A DNA stretch of 48,841 nucleotides from the NCBI GenBank assembly GCA_029547025.1, contig JAKPQA010000199.1, positions 1 to 48,841 of the forward strand, written 5' to 3'. Shown in pieces: positions 26,614-35,853 of the stretch. The translations under genes and the position numbers were made by a program. The DNA is from Armatimonadota bacterium. GTDB lineage: Bacteria; Armatimonadota; Zipacnadia; UBA1398; JAKPQA01. A model generated the notes under the pieces. That model made no database searches. It worked only from the letters and a program-made list of their open reading frames with translations, and was not told the DNA's origin. Each line of letters starts with the position of its first letter. Positions within the stretch are counted from its first letter, which is position 1.

Positions 26614-26641
26614 CGGGCTGGCGCGGTGCTGAACGGCGGGG

Positions 26642-26647
26642 CATAAT
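26642..26647 (+). promoter_or_regulatory. Candidate -10 box of the oxidoreductase gene
   Basis: CATAAT lies about 65 bases before the TTG at 26713, in the gap after the epimerase stop. The sequence at the -35 position (TGGCGC) is poor, so confidence is low. Confidence 0.3.
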
Positions 26648-26712
26648 AGCGCGTTGAGCACGCATGCCGAGCGCGACCGCGCCTCGCACCAAGATCACTG
26701 GAGGGTGACACT

Positions 26713-27987
26713 TTGCATAAGAAGGACTCCATGACTCGCCGGGACTTCCTGGGCAAGACGGCCACGGTGGCCGCGGGCGTCAGCGCCTTCGCGCTCGCGT
26801 CGCCGCGGGCCCTGGGCGCCAATGAGCGCATCCGCGTGGGCATGCTCGGCCCGGGTGGTCGAGGCCGTTACCTGATGGACCGCGTCAACCAGATCGACAA
26901 TGTCGAGTTCGTTGCCGTGGCCGACATCTTCGAGGGATGGAAGAACCTGGGGCTCGAGATTGCCCGCCGCAAGAACCCGCGCGCCAAGGGCTATGACCTG
27001 CTCGAGAGGATGCTCGAGGACAAGGACGTCGATGCGGTGGTGGCGGCCACACCCGAGCATACGCACGTCGACCACATCATCAACACCATCAAATCCGGCC
27101 GCGACATCTACTGCGAGAAGCCCATGAACCACACATGGGAAGAGGGCATCCGGGTCATCGAGGCCAACAAGAAGGCCAAGAGGATCATCCAGATCGGCAC
27201 CCAGCGCCGCAGTGTGGACCTTTACTACCAGGCTCGTGAACTGGTCCAGTCGGGCGCCATCGGCCGGATCACCGCGGTCCGCGGCCGCTGGCACCGCAAC
27301 AGCAAGGACAACGACCCGCAGTGGCGTTACGCGATTCCGCCCGATGCCAGCGAGAAGAACATCAACTGGCCCGTGTTCCTGGGCAAGGCGCCCAAGGTGC
27401 CCTTCAGCCTCAATCGCTACTTCCAGTGGCGCTGCTATTGGGACTATTCCAACGGCCCGGCGGGGGATCTGATGGTCCATCAGTTGGACGCGATCAACCT
27501 CGTGATGGGCGGGCAGATGCCGAAGTCCGCCATGGGCCTGGGCGACATCTACCGTTTCCATGAGCTCGGCCGGACCACGCCGGACACGTGGTCATCCATC
27601 CTCGAGTATCCTGGTGGCAGCCCCTGGGCACCGGATGGCTACCTGGTCCAGTACAGTTGCGTCTTCAGCAACCAGCAGGACCAGTATGGCGAGATCTTTT
27701 ACGGAACCGATGGCACCATCGACATGAATGACCGCGTGCTCCGCCTGATCCCGGAGCCCGAGGGTGTCGCCATGAAGAAGGTCGAGGCCAAGGAGTTCCA
27801 GACCCAGGTCCCCGACCACGGTAAGGCGCACCTCGAGAACTTCTTCGACTGCTGCCGCACCCGGAAGCAGCCGAACTGCGATGAGTACCAGGGCCACTAC
27901 GCTGCCTCGGCGGCCCACATGGCGGTGCTCTGCCACTTCTCCGGTGAGCGCACCCTGTGGGATGACAAGAAGCAGCGGGTCGAGTAG
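26713..27987 (+). CDS. Tat-exported Gfo/Idh/MocA oxidoreductase
   Basis: A 424-residue NAD(P)-dependent oxidoreductase. The N terminus carries a twin-arginine signal, TRRDFLGK, followed by a hydrophobic stretch ending near ASPRALG, so it is probably exported folded with its cofactor. The Rossmann motif VGMLGPGGRGRY follows, then EKPMNHTWEEG, the usual EKP motif whose Lys contacts the substrate, and the C-terminal alpha/beta domain. Exported members are frequent in Planctomycetota and related phyla. GGAGGG sits 8 bases before the TTG at 26713, whereas the ATG at 26731 is too far from it, so TTG is taken as the start. A strong stem-loop follows the stop. Substrate unknown; an oxidised sugar or cyclitol is likely. 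Confidence 0.92.
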   Translation: MHKKDSMTRRDFLGKTATVAAGVSAFALASPRALGANERIRVGMLGPGGRGRYLMDRVNQIDNVEFVAVADIFEGWKNLGLEIARRKNPRAKGYDLLERMLEDKDVDAVVAATPEHTHVDHIINTIKSGRDIYCEKPMNHTWEEGIRVIEANKKAKRIIQIGTQRRSVDLYYQARELVQSGAIGRITAVRGRWHRNSKDNDPQWRYAIPPDASEKNINWPVFLGKAPKVPFSLNRYFQWRCYWDYSNGPAGDLMVHQLDAINLVMGGQMPKSAMGLGDIYRFHELGRTTPDTWSSILEYPGGSPWAPDGYLVQYSCVFSNQQDQYGEIFYGTDGTIDMNDRVLRLIPEPEGVAMKKVEAKEFQTQVPDHGKAHLENFFDCCRTRKQPNCDEYQGHYAASAAHMAVLCHFSGERTLWDDKKQRVE

Positions 27988-28017
27988 GCGGCCCCGGCCA
28001 ACCGAGTGCTGGACTTC

Positions 28018-28048
28018 GGGGGCAGCCGCGCGTGCGCCGGCTGCCCCC
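28018..28048 (+). terminator. Perfect 11-bp stem-loop after the oxidoreductase gene
   Basis: GGGGGCAGCCG (28018-28028) and CGGCTGCCCCC (28038-28048) are exact reverse complements around a 9-base loop, 31 bases beyond the oxidoreductase stop. There is no long T-run afterwards, so it may act as a Rho-assisted terminator or mRNA 3' end. It lies before the marC start. Confidence 0.6.
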
Positions 28049-28068
28049 TGTCATTCGGGAGTGGGGGG

Positions 28069-28731
28069 GTGAGTGCCATCGAGATGGAGTCGTGGGGCGG
28101 CATCGCCAAGGCCCTGGTCTCGCTCGTCGCCGTGGTGAACCCCCTGGGCTCAATCCCCGTGTTCCTCAGCGTCACCGCCGAGCGGACTCCCGACGAGCGC
28201 CGGCGCATGGCGCGCATCACCGCCATCTCCGTCGGCATCACGCTCATCGTGTCGGCCCTGGTCGGCGAACAGGTGCTGCGCATGCTCGGCATCACGCTGC
28301 CGGCCTTCCGTGTGGCAGCCGGTGTCCTCGTGTTGCTCATGTCTCTCCACATGGTGCAGGCGAGCCCCAGCCGGACCCAGCACACTCCCGAAGAGGCGGC
28401 CGAGGCTGAGGACCGGGAGGGCGCGGCCATCGTCCCACTGGCCATACCGCTGCTTTCGGGTCCCGGCTCGATGAGCACGGTGGTGCTCTACTCGCAGGGC
28501 TGCCGGCGGTGGCAGGAGATGGCGGTTCTGGTCGCGCTATGTGCCGCCATCGGCGTTCTGGTGTGGTTCGTGCTGTCGGCGGCAGCGCGTCTGCGCGCGC
28601 GGTTGGGACAAACGGGCATCCGGGTCCTCACGCGCATCATGGGCGTGTTCCTTGCCGCCATCGCCGTCGAGTTCATCACATCGGGCTTGGGCGATTTGCT
28701 GCCGGGACTGGTGACCGTCAAGGGACCGTAG
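28069..28731 (+). CDS. MarC family integral membrane protein
   Basis: A protein of about 220 residues with around six hydrophobic segments. It belongs to the MarC/NAAT family, recognised by VNPLGSIPVFLSVTAE near the N terminus, the central IVPLAIPLLSGPGSMSTVVL, and RIMGVFLAAIAVEFITSGL near the C terminus. MarC was first linked to multidrug resistance, but its transported substrate is unsettled; some members have been reported to carry amino acids. GGGAG lies 6 bases before the GTG at 28069; the ATG at 28084 is an equally possible start. A strong stem-loop just upstream suggests it has its own transcription unit. Its 3' end meets the GH95-like gene on the other strand. Confidence 0.88.
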   Translation: MSAIEMESWGGIAKALVSLVAVVNPLGSIPVFLSVTAERTPDERRRMARITAISVGITLIVSALVGEQVLRMLGITLPAFRVAAGVLVLLMSLHMVQASPSRTQHTPEEAAEAEDREGAAIVPLAIPLLSGPGSMSTVVLYSQGCRRWQEMAVLVALCAAIGVLVWFVLSAAARLRARLGQTGIRVLTRIMGVFLAAIAVEFITSGLGDLLPGLVTVKGP

Positions 28732-28744
28732 GCACGGGTCGTCC

Positions 28745-31201
28745 CTACAGGGCCTCGAGCGCGTACGCCCCCCCCGCTTCGGTCTCGAACTGGTAGATGC
28801 CGTCCTCGGGGCCTTCGACGGCCACATTCTCCCCGCTACCGACGGTCACCACACGAAACGGTGTCTCCCACGGGGAATAGAGCCGGCACACGCCGCCTCG
28901 CTCGCTCTCGATACGCACCGAGGTGACGGCGCCACCGGCGCAGCTCGCGCTGATCAGGAAGGCTCCCTCGGCGCGAAAGGTCCGGAAGCGGGCCGCCACG
29001 TGGCGCGGCCAGACAGGGAAGATGCGGATCACGCCCCCGTAGCTCTGCAGCAGCATCTCCTGCAGCGGCGCGGTGATGCCCAGCGTCTCGGTCCACGCCC
29101 CGGCGTGGCCGTAGTCCATCAGCGACATGGCCCAGACCAGACCGTTGGGATGCCGCCAGCGCTCGACGATACGCCGGAAGCCCTTGTAGGCGCGCTCGGG
29201 CTCGACGGCGCTGGCCCGCAGCTGGGCCATGGCGATGAGCGGGTACTGGCCGGCGTACCACAGATCCACCCACTGCATGGCCCCTGGCCATGGGGTGGCC
29301 GGATCGGCCCGGAGCACACCAGGCCAAGGGCGGCCCTCGCCCAGCTCGGGAGCACAGGCCTCGGCGAAGTGCCTCTCGATGCCCTGCCGCTCAACGGGCG
29401 GATTCCCGTCATCGCCGGCGGCCCGTGCGAGCCGGTCGAGCCACTGGGCGCGCAGCTCCGCATCGGTGTCCAGGGCCTCGCTGGCGGCGATGGCCGATCG
29501 CAGGCAGTAGCGCATGTGTCGCATGACCTGTCCGCGGTCGGTGTAGTCCCGGGGATCACCCGTGAAGCCGTCTTCGCCCTGATTCGAGGGGAAGATGTGG
29601 TAAAGACCGTCCTCGCCCTGGGTCATGAAGTCCAGGTAGAACAGCGCGCAGTCTCGGATCACCGGGTAGCCGACCTCGCGCAGCCAATCGAGATCGAGCG
29701 TGTACAGGTAGCGCCACCAGTACTGATTGGCGGCCCATCCCGTCATATAGGCCATGCGGCCCATCGGCACGGCTCCGAGCGGGTCGTCGTCCATCACCAT
29801 GGGGTAGCCGGTGAGCTGGATGAAGGTGCCGCGGCAACCATAGTAGCGGTCGGCGAGGATGCGCCCGACATCGACGAGGTACTTCATGCCCGTGAAGTAG
29901 GCATCGCCGATCTCCACGTGATTCGCGGTGTAGTCGCCCCAGTAGGGTTGCTGGAAGTTGTAGTTGGTGTGGTAGTCGCCGTGCCAGTGGGAATAATCGC
30001 GTACCGTGCTGGGCAGGAACAGCCCGGGCGGCGTCTTTCCGGCGCGTGTGGTGCACCGGCGGGCGTGTAGCGTCTCGTACCAGATGCCCTCGACGAGCGG
30101 ATCGGCCACCTCGAGGCCGGAGCGCGCCCAGAACGCCTCGCCAGCCTCGCGCGTCTCTTGGGCCCACTGGTCGAGGATGGCGGGGCCCGATTCGGTGTTC
30201 AGAGCCGCGTAGGGCGCAAGCTGGGCGGCAGCGGCTTCACGGCCGTTGCCCGACGGCACGGCCACGGCCACCCAGCCCGACGTGACATCCTGAGCCGGCA
30301 TCAGGTGGATGAGAGCCTCGCGGGTGGCGGGCTGGGTCGCTGGTTCCATCTGGAACCCGGGGCAGAAGGGCACCATGAGGTAGACGAATCCGGCCGGGTA
30401 GGTCAACTCCGGCGCGAACGTCTGCTCGATGGCCAGATGCCGGCCCAGATCCACGATGCCCGGGGGGGCCAGCGGGGTGGCCTGGCCGTCGTCGCTGTTG
30501 ATGAACGTGCCATGGCGTGACTCGGCGAAGAAGCGATCGCCGAACTCGCGCAGAGCGGGGTCGGCCCATCGGTAGAGCGAGAGCCACACGGGTGGCTTGC
30601 CATTGCCGATGCGTGTCTCATCGGTCCAGCCGGTCACCCCCCAGCGCACGACCAGCACATCGAGCTCGGGGTGGATGAAGGAGTCGATGGTCACCTCGAC
30701 GCCCAACGCGCTCGAAACCGCGGTCCGCAGCATGCCCTCCTCGATGCTCAGCTCGTGGCGGATACGCAGACCCGGGAGGTCCGGAGGGAGCTGGAGGGCC
30801 AGCTCACCCACGGGTTTGGGGCATGGGTAGGGCCGTCGGTTGTAGCTCGGAGGAGCGCCCCTGCAGAGCTCCCTCATGCGTTCGGGGTTGTCGGTGCCGT
30901 GGAGGGCGACAGGCTCGGCGCCGCCGTAGGGGGGGCACTTCCACCCCTCGACCGCGATGCCGTGGGCGATCTCGCTGATGTGTGGAGGCTTGGGGTCGTC
31001 GCTGGGGTCGAACCGCCGGTCCCACACGTCGCCGCGGCCGAACCGGAAGACGATGCGGTCGCGCGTCTGGTACACGCTCACGGACAGGCTTCCATTGCCG
31101 AGCAGCAAGCCATCCTCGGGCTCCAGCAGGGGCTCGGCGACGCTCACCACATGCGGGGCGGCCGGCACCGACCCGGCGAGAAGCAGCAGACTGACCAGCA
31201 T
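28745..31201 (-). CDS. Secreted GH95-like six-hairpin glycosidase
   Basis: An 818-residue exported protein with a short signal peptide (about 1-15). The order of motifs resembles GH95: LLLGNGSLSVSVYQ in the N-terminal beta domain, HWHGDYHTNYNFQQPYW entering the (alpha/alpha)6 barrel, and LQEMLLQSYGGVIRIFPVWP at the barrel end, followed by a C-terminal beta domain. GH95 enzymes remove alpha-L-fucose or alpha-L-galactose by inversion. The expected catalytic Glu and Asn/Asp set cannot be assigned with confidence here, so activity is inferred. GGGAGG lies 6 bases before the ATG. It is the last gene of the five-gene operon that begins at 35729, 27 bases behind the ceramidase-like gene. Confidence 0.85.
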   Translation of the reverse strand: MLVSLLLLAGSVPAAPHVVSVAEPLLEPEDGLLLGNGSLSVSVYQTRDRIVFRFGRGDVWDRRFDPSDDPKPPHISEIAHGIAVEGWKCPPYGGAEPVALHGTDNPERMRELCRGAPPSYNRRPYPCPKPVGELALQLPPDLPGLRIRHELSIEEGMLRTAVSSALGVEVTIDSFIHPELDVLVVRWGVTGWTDETRIGNGKPPVWLSLYRWADPALREFGDRFFAESRHGTFINSDDGQATPLAPPGIVDLGRHLAIEQTFAPELTYPAGFVYLMVPFCPGFQMEPATQPATREALIHLMPAQDVTSGWVAVAVPSGNGREAAAAQLAPYAALNTESGPAILDQWAQETREAGEAFWARSGLEVADPLVEGIWYETLHARRCTTRAGKTPPGLFLPSTVRDYSHWHGDYHTNYNFQQPYWGDYTANHVEIGDAYFTGMKYLVDVGRILADRYYGCRGTFIQLTGYPMVMDDDPLGAVPMGRMAYMTGWAANQYWWRYLYTLDLDWLREVGYPVIRDCALFYLDFMTQGEDGLYHIFPSNQGEDGFTGDPRDYTDRGQVMRHMRYCLRSAIAASEALDTDAELRAQWLDRLARAAGDDGNPPVERQGIERHFAEACAPELGEGRPWPGVLRADPATPWPGAMQWVDLWYAGQYPLIAMAQLRASAVEPERAYKGFRRIVERWRHPNGLVWAMSLMDYGHAGAWTETLGITAPLQEMLLQSYGGVIRIFPVWPRHVAARFRTFRAEGAFLISASCAGGAVTSVRIESERGGVCRLYSPWETPFRVVTVGSGENVAVEGPEDGIYQFETEAGGAYALEAL

Positions 31202-31228
31202 GAATGGCCTCCCGGTGGGCGGTCGCCC

Positions 31229-32680
31229 CTATGATGCGGCCACACGTTCGAGTTGGCGCACCGATGCATCCACGATGGCCGGGCCGGCCTCGGGCGCCAG
31301 GTAGCTGCTGCGCGCCGTACGGGTCTCGTAGCCGCCGCCGGTGAAGGCATCGGGCGTGGGGCAGTACCCGTGGCAGCCATTGGCGAGCTCCACCACGAAG
31401 GTGGGCTTCAGCGGTGAGCGCGCCTTGATGTCCAGCCCGAGCTGGCAGAAGAACTCGCACGGGTTACTGACGATCCCCACGGGCCCGATGCGGAAGGCCT
31501 GGACTTCGCCGGGCACCGTGGGCGATCGGTCGCGCATCTGGCGCACCAGCCGGACCTCGTTGGCATAGACGCGCTCCTGAAACTCGCCCGAGCCGAGCCC
31601 ATAGCCGGGCGACTCGCGGCGAAGCAGCTCCTCATCGTTGGCGCCAAGGTCGCGGATGGGCAGGGGTACGATCTCGGATGCGGCCGCCAGAGGCACGTCG
31701 CTGGCGAACTCCATCCGCACCAGCACCTTCACCGCTTCGGCGCCGACCGTGGCGCCCACGCGCCGAGCCCAGGCCTCGCCAAACTCGGCCGGTCGGCCGT
31801 CGCGGTTGTCGACCTGGGTCACGTCGCCGCATGCGCCGTTGAGGAACACGACGCCGATGTCGTCACCATAAGCGCCGCGGATGGTGTTTCGTAGGTAGTA
31901 GATCCAGTCGGCCGAGATGACGCTGCCCCCGAGTGTCGTGCCGTGGCACGTATAGTTGACGATACAGCCCAGGAGCTCGCCTTGGTCGTTGGCGATACCG
32001 ACCACGCCGACATCGGGATCGATGGGCCCAGCGGGTTCGACGATATCCGGGTTCAGCTTGCCCGGATGGGTGCGAATGGTTCCGTCCTTCATCCGGAACC
32101 GGCGGTTGAATGCCACCGAGTCCTCGCGGCCCACGCCGACGCCCACCCGAGCGGCGACGGCCCGGTCGTTAGCGGCCACGACGGCGTCGGCGATGGCATG
32201 GGCCGCGCGGTCGCAGTATGCCGGATCCGACTCGCACTCGAAGCAGTCCACCACCGGCCCGGCATTGTGCGTGTGGCTCGCGCCCATCATGATGTGCGAT
32301 CCGGGGATGCCGCACCGCGCCTCGGCCTCGGCGCGCGCCTTGGTGACGACGTCGCCGGGAAGCATGATCAGGTCAACGCCGACCAGCGCCAGCGCAATCG
32401 TGCCGTTTCGGATGACGGCGGCCTCCACCCAGAGCGGGTCATGCACGCCCTGCGCGAAGTTCTTGGAGAAGCCCCCGGGGATCTCTGAGCCCAAAGGCGG
32501 TGTGATGTCGACGCGCGCGAATCCAGCCTGAAGCACCGTCGTACCCCCTTCGTGCCCGCCGGCCGGAGCCGGTTGCCCGGCGACGGGTAGGCATGTCCAC
32601 CCGAGAGCCAGACCGCCCAAGAGCGCCGCTTGCCATCCCTGTCGCAGCCCGACCACCCCTCTTCCGTCGAGGCGATCCAT
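31229..32680 (-). CDS. Neutral/alkaline ceramidase-like exported hydrolase
   Basis: A 483-residue protein with an N-terminal signal segment (hydrophobic AALLGGLALGWTCLPVAG) and the N-terminal fold of neutral ceramidase. The features are ARVDITPPLGSEIPGG, HDPLWVEAAVIRNG, VDLIMLPGDV, GASHTHNAGPV with metal-binding histidines, NYTCHGTTLGG, and FLNGACGDVT. Many bacterial members lack proven ceramidase activity and may act on other amides or esters. It is shorter than full ceramidases, which carry an extra C-terminal domain. The ATG at 32680 has no good ribosome binding site; a GTG at 32656 preceded by GGAAGAGGG is an alternative. It lies 9 bases behind the dehydrogenase gene. Confidence 0.87.
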   Translation of the reverse strand: MDRLDGRGVVGLRQGWQAALLGGLALGWTCLPVAGQPAPAGGHEGGTTVLQAGFARVDITPPLGSEIPGGFSKNFAQGVHDPLWVEAAVIRNGTIALALVGVDLIMLPGDVVTKARAEAEARCGIPGSHIMMGASHTHNAGPVVDCFECESDPAYCDRAAHAIADAVVAANDRAVAARVGVGVGREDSVAFNRRFRMKDGTIRTHPGKLNPDIVEPAGPIDPDVGVVGIANDQGELLGCIVNYTCHGTTLGGSVISADWIYYLRNTIRGAYGDDIGVVFLNGACGDVTQVDNRDGRPAEFGEAWARRVGATVGAEAVKVLVRMEFASDVPLAAASEIVPLPIRDLGANDEELLRRESPGYGLGSGEFQERVYANEVRLVRQMRDRSPTVPGEVQAFRIGPVGIVSNPCEFFCQLGLDIKARSPLKPTFVVELANGCHGYCPTPDAFTGGGYETRTARSSYLAPEAGPAIVDASVRQLERVAAS

Positions 32681-32689
32681 CGCGACGAG

Positions 32690-33721
32690 CTACTCGCGGC
32701 TCTTCGGCGAGGGGTATATGAGCACCTTGGCGCGCGAGCGTGCTGCATCGAGGGCGAGGCCGAGTTCGCCCAGTGGGAACCGCGCCTCGACCAGCGACTC
32801 CACCGGGATGGCCCCGGTCGCCAGGGCATCGAGGGCCTTGGGGAATGGGCCGCAGCGGCTGCCGGCGAACCGGATCTCGTTGACCACGGCGCGGGTCAGG
32901 TCGAGGTCGGGTGGCGGGAGCCCACACGTCGTCTTGAGTGCCACGGTGCCTCGCGGCCGGACCAGCTCGAGAGCCCGCGAGACACCGTCCGCCGTCCCGG
33001 TGGCCTCGACGACCAGGCGGGCCATGAGGCCGCCAGTGAGTTGGCGGATCCGGGCGGCGGCCTCGCCGGCCGAGCAGGCTTCGTCGGCGCCCATGGCCCG
33101 AGCCCGGTCGAGGCTCGACGGCTTCCGGGCCACGGCGAGCACCCGCGCGCCCAGGGCTGCCGCCGCGGCGCACACGAGCACGCCGAGCCGGCCGGCACCG
33201 AGGACGACAACCCATTCGCCTTCGGCCACGGGCGTCATCTCGAAGGTCTGGAACGCGGCGGCCAGAGGCTCGACAAATACCGCGGCATCGGAGGTGATGG
33301 CATCGGGCACGGCGTGCAGGTTGGCGACGGGGGCGACCACATGGGTGGCAAAGGCACCCTCCCAGCCATCGATGCCGAGCGTCACGCGCCGGTGGCAATG
33401 GGTCGGCATGTCCGCGGCGCACGCGGGGCAGGGCTCTGCGCCGCGCGATCGGCAGGTGTCATTGATCTCGCAGACCACGCGTTGTCCTGCCCAGCCATGA
33501 CCCGAGTCCCCGACAACGTCCTCGACGGTTCCCACGAACTCGTGTCCGAGCACCCGAGGCAGCGGGACGGGGTAGTCGCCGCTGTAGATGGCGAGGTCTG
33601 TACCGCAGACGCCAGCGACGTCGACCCGCACGAGGGCCTCACCCGGCTTGAGCTCGGGCCTTCGGCTCATGGGGGCCAGCGTCCGCGGAGCGGCGAGGAC
33701 CTGGGCGTCGATGTGCCCCAT
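32690..33721 (-). CDS. Zinc-dependent medium-chain alcohol/polyol dehydrogenase
   Basis: A 343-residue MDR-family dehydrogenase. The catalytic zinc ligands are C39 in GVCGTD and H60-E61 in LGHEF. The structural zinc lobe has four Cys at 90, 98, 101 and 109. The nucleotide-binding motif LGAGRLGVL is at about 173, and VFVEPLAAAF precedes it as in threonine and sorbitol dehydrogenases. Such enzymes oxidise sugar alcohols, threonine or related secondary alcohols with NAD(P). GGAGGGAGG stands just before the ATG at 33721. It sits in the middle of the five-gene operon, 14 bases after the URO-D-like gene and 9 bases before the ceramidase-like gene. Confidence 0.93.
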   Translation of the reverse strand: MGHIDAQVLAAPRTLAPMSRRPELKPGEALVRVDVAGVCGTDLAIYSGDYPVPLPRVLGHEFVGTVEDVVGDSGHGWAGQRVVCEINDTCRSRGAEPCPACAADMPTHCHRRVTLGIDGWEGAFATHVVAPVANLHAVPDAITSDAAVFVEPLAAAFQTFEMTPVAEGEWVVVLGAGRLGVLVCAAAAALGARVLAVARKPSSLDRARAMGADEACSAGEAAARIRQLTGGLMARLVVEATGTADGVSRALELVRPRGTVALKTTCGLPPPDLDLTRAVVNEIRFAGSRCGPFPKALDALATGAIPVESLVEARFPLGELGLALDAARSRAKVLIYPSPKSRE

Positions 33722-33735
33722 GGCGGCCTCCCTCC

Positions 33736-34881
33736 TTATCCGACCAGACGAGCGAGCCGCACCCAGCCGCCCACGTGCTCAGGCAGGGTACCGGGCGTGA
33801 GCGGGCTGCCATTCGAGTGGGCGAAGGCGCCAGTCCCCGCCGCCTCGCGCTGCCATGCAAGCTCGCGCTCAAGCCGGCCGTTGGCGCCCTCCTCGAGCAG
33901 GCGGACGTCGAGATTGCCGAGCAGTGCCTGGCGAGGCCCCAGCTCTTGGCGCACGCGTGCCAGGTCGATGGTGAAGCCCTTCTTGGATTCCTCGAACGAC
34001 AACACGTTGGCGCCGACGTACTTGAGGTGGCGCAGCCGCTCCTCAATGCCCCCGCAGAAGTAGAGCACGGCCGGAAGGCCCAGCCGCTGGATGTCACCCA
34101 CCAGCCGGTGTTCGTACGGCAGCGGATAGCGCTGGAAGTCGGCTTCGGAGATCACGTCGCTTGAAGCCAGGCACTCCTCGATGAACACGATGTCGGCGCC
34201 GATCTGCTTCGCGGCCCACGCATAGGCCAAGCTGCGCCGCACCGAGCGCTCCATCATGTAGCGGACCGTCACCCAGTCGCCGGCGGCCAGCAGCCCCATC
34301 AGCCCAGCGAAGCCCACCACGCCGAAGGTCGACCAGAAGGGTGCCGCCAGGCCCGAGAACACGATGGTTCGCTCCCCCCCGTGGCGTGCAATTCGCTGCC
34401 GGGCGAGTTCGAACGCACCGGAGGCCAGAAGCTCGCACGGCTCGGGGATGGGGACTGCCTCGTTCAGCGCCGCAAGGTCCAGCGTGTCGATGCCGGTCTC
34501 CCACCGCCCGACGCACGGCTCGGGGCGAGTCAGGTTGGCGGGCCGGGAGCTTCCGGGCGGGAACCACCACAGATCGTCGCCGTCAACACGCGCCCGAGCG
34601 CCGAAGCAGTCCACATGGGTGAGGCCCAGACCGACCTCGACCCAATCGGGCAGGGGTTCAAAGAGGGCGTCGGTCCGCTCCTCGGCCTCGAGCAAAAGCG
34701 CCAGGTGGGTGTCGAAGTCCACGGCCACCGTGCGGCCCTCGCCAACTCGTTCCCGATAGGCCTCGCGCAGGAACGCCGCGCAGTACCGGTGGCGATAGAG
34801 GCCCAGGTACTGCGGCAGCACAGGCGGCGGACCAAGGACACGGCCCGAGATGAACTCCAGCACGCGCTCGCGCGGGGTCAT
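33736..34881 (-). CDS. Divergent URO-D-fold protein
   Basis: A 381-residue protein that resembles the uroporphyrinogen decarboxylase superfamily, mainly in its C-terminal half: VLYFCGGIEERLRHLKYVG, a stretch ending FEESKKGFTIDLARV, LLGNLDVRLLEEG and SNGSPLTPGTLPEHV. The N-terminal half is divergent, and the conserved Arg/Asp set of true HemE is not seen. Members like this are often encoded with sugar or one-carbon genes and may be methyltransferases. Its ATG at 34881 overlaps the metallophosphoesterase stop as ATGA, so both are translated together. It is distinct from the other URO-D-type protein at 9298. The substrate is unknown. Confidence 0.82.
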   Translation of the reverse strand: MTPRERVLEFISGRVLGPPPVLPQYLGLYRHRYCAAFLREAYRERVGEGRTVAVDFDTHLALLLEAEERTDALFEPLPDWVEVGLGLTHVDCFGARARVDGDDLWWFPPGSSRPANLTRPEPCVGRWETGIDTLDLAALNEAVPIPEPCELLASGAFELARQRIARHGGERTIVFSGLAAPFWSTFGVVGFAGLMGLLAAGDWVTVRYMMERSVRRSLAYAWAAKQIGADIVFIEECLASSDVISEADFQRYPLPYEHRLVGDIQRLGLPAVLYFCGGIEERLRHLKYVGANVLSFEESKKGFTIDLARVRQELGPRQALLGNLDVRLLEEGANGRLERELAWQREAAGTGAFAHSNGSPLTPGTLPEHVGGWVRLARLVG

Positions 34882-35729
34882 GGGCGCCGGGTCGGGAACG
34901 ACAGGTCCAGCTCCGGGACGAACTCCCGGCGGATGACGTTCCGCACGCGGACGTCAATCCGCTCCGGGGTGATCGAGACGACACGGCCCTCTTGCCGCCG
35001 GATGCCGAAGCCCTGCCAGCCACCCAGATTCGCCGTGGCCAGGTGGATGACTCCATCGTGCTCGGCCCAGGGGCCGAAGCCGTGGTCGCAGACCATGCGG
35101 TGATCGTTGTGCACATGACCCGTCAGGAACAACCTCGCCGTCGGCGAGCGCCGGAGCGTCTCGGCCATGGCCTGGCTCTGGCGGAGGAAGAGAGGAAAAG
35201 GAGGGTTCGCGGGCGGCAAGATCGCGGCCAGACAGCGATCCTCAGCGTTGTCGCATGACCAGAACGTCGTATCGCGAACCGGCGCGTGACAGAGAACGAC
35301 ACCCAACTCGTCCGGGTGATCCGCCAGATCGGCACCAATCCATGCGGGAGCATCATCGCCAATGCCGAGCCGGTGCTCGACATCGATGGCCCCGGCCGTC
35401 ACCAGCCGCACCCCCCCGAGCGATAGGGCGTGCCGCACCGGCTGGCCCACCACCCGGAGCCAGGCCGGGTCGCCCCCGGCCTCCATGTCCGCATTCCCGC
35501 GCGTGAAGATTGTGGGAACCCGCACGCGCGAGAGAATGAGTTCCCGGGCGAGATCCCAGTGGCGCTCCTCGAGGTTCACCACGTCGCCGAGGATGGCCAG
35601 CACATCGATGCCCAGCTCCTGCAGGTCGGCGACGCCCGCCGCGACATTGTCGGCCGCGGCTTGGTCATACCCCAGGTGGAGATCGGTCAGGATGCCAATG
35701 GTCAGGCAGGGGCGCTCCGGGTTGGCCAA
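34878..35729 (-). CDS. Metallophosphoesterase
   Basis: A 283-residue calcineurin-like phosphoesterase. The dinuclear metal site is complete: D16-x-H18 in LTDLHLG, D49 in GDVVN, N in RGNAD, H in VVLCHAPV and the paired His in TGHVHND. There is no signal peptide. The start is taken at the TTG at 35729, with GAGGA about 8 bases upstream; no in-frame ATG precedes the first strand. It is the first gene of the five-gene operon that ends with the GH95-like gene at 28745. Its substrate may be a sugar phosphate, a phosphodiester or a nucleotide; the family does not predict this. Confidence 0.9.
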   Translation of the reverse strand: MANPERPCLTIGILTDLHLGYDQAAADNVAAGVADLQELGIDVLAILGDVVNLEERHWDLARELILSRVRVPTIFTRGNADMEAGGDPAWLRVVGQPVRHALSLGGVRLVTAGAIDVEHRLGIGDDAPAWIGADLADHPDELGVVLCHAPVRDTTFWSCDNAEDRCLAAILPPANPPFPLFLRQSQAMAETLRRSPTARLFLTGHVHNDHRMVCDHGFGPWAEHDGVIHLATANLGGWQGFGIRRQEGRVVSITPERIDVRVRNVIRREFVPELDLSFPTRRP

Positions 35730-35853
35730 GGGTCGAGTCCTCGCTCAACAGTACGGGCCACCACGCGGCGGTGACCCGGATGGGCGACGCGCTCCAGGCG
35801 AATCATACCACGGACGAGGGCTCCGCCGCCCCGGTGCCCGCGCGCCCTCCCTG

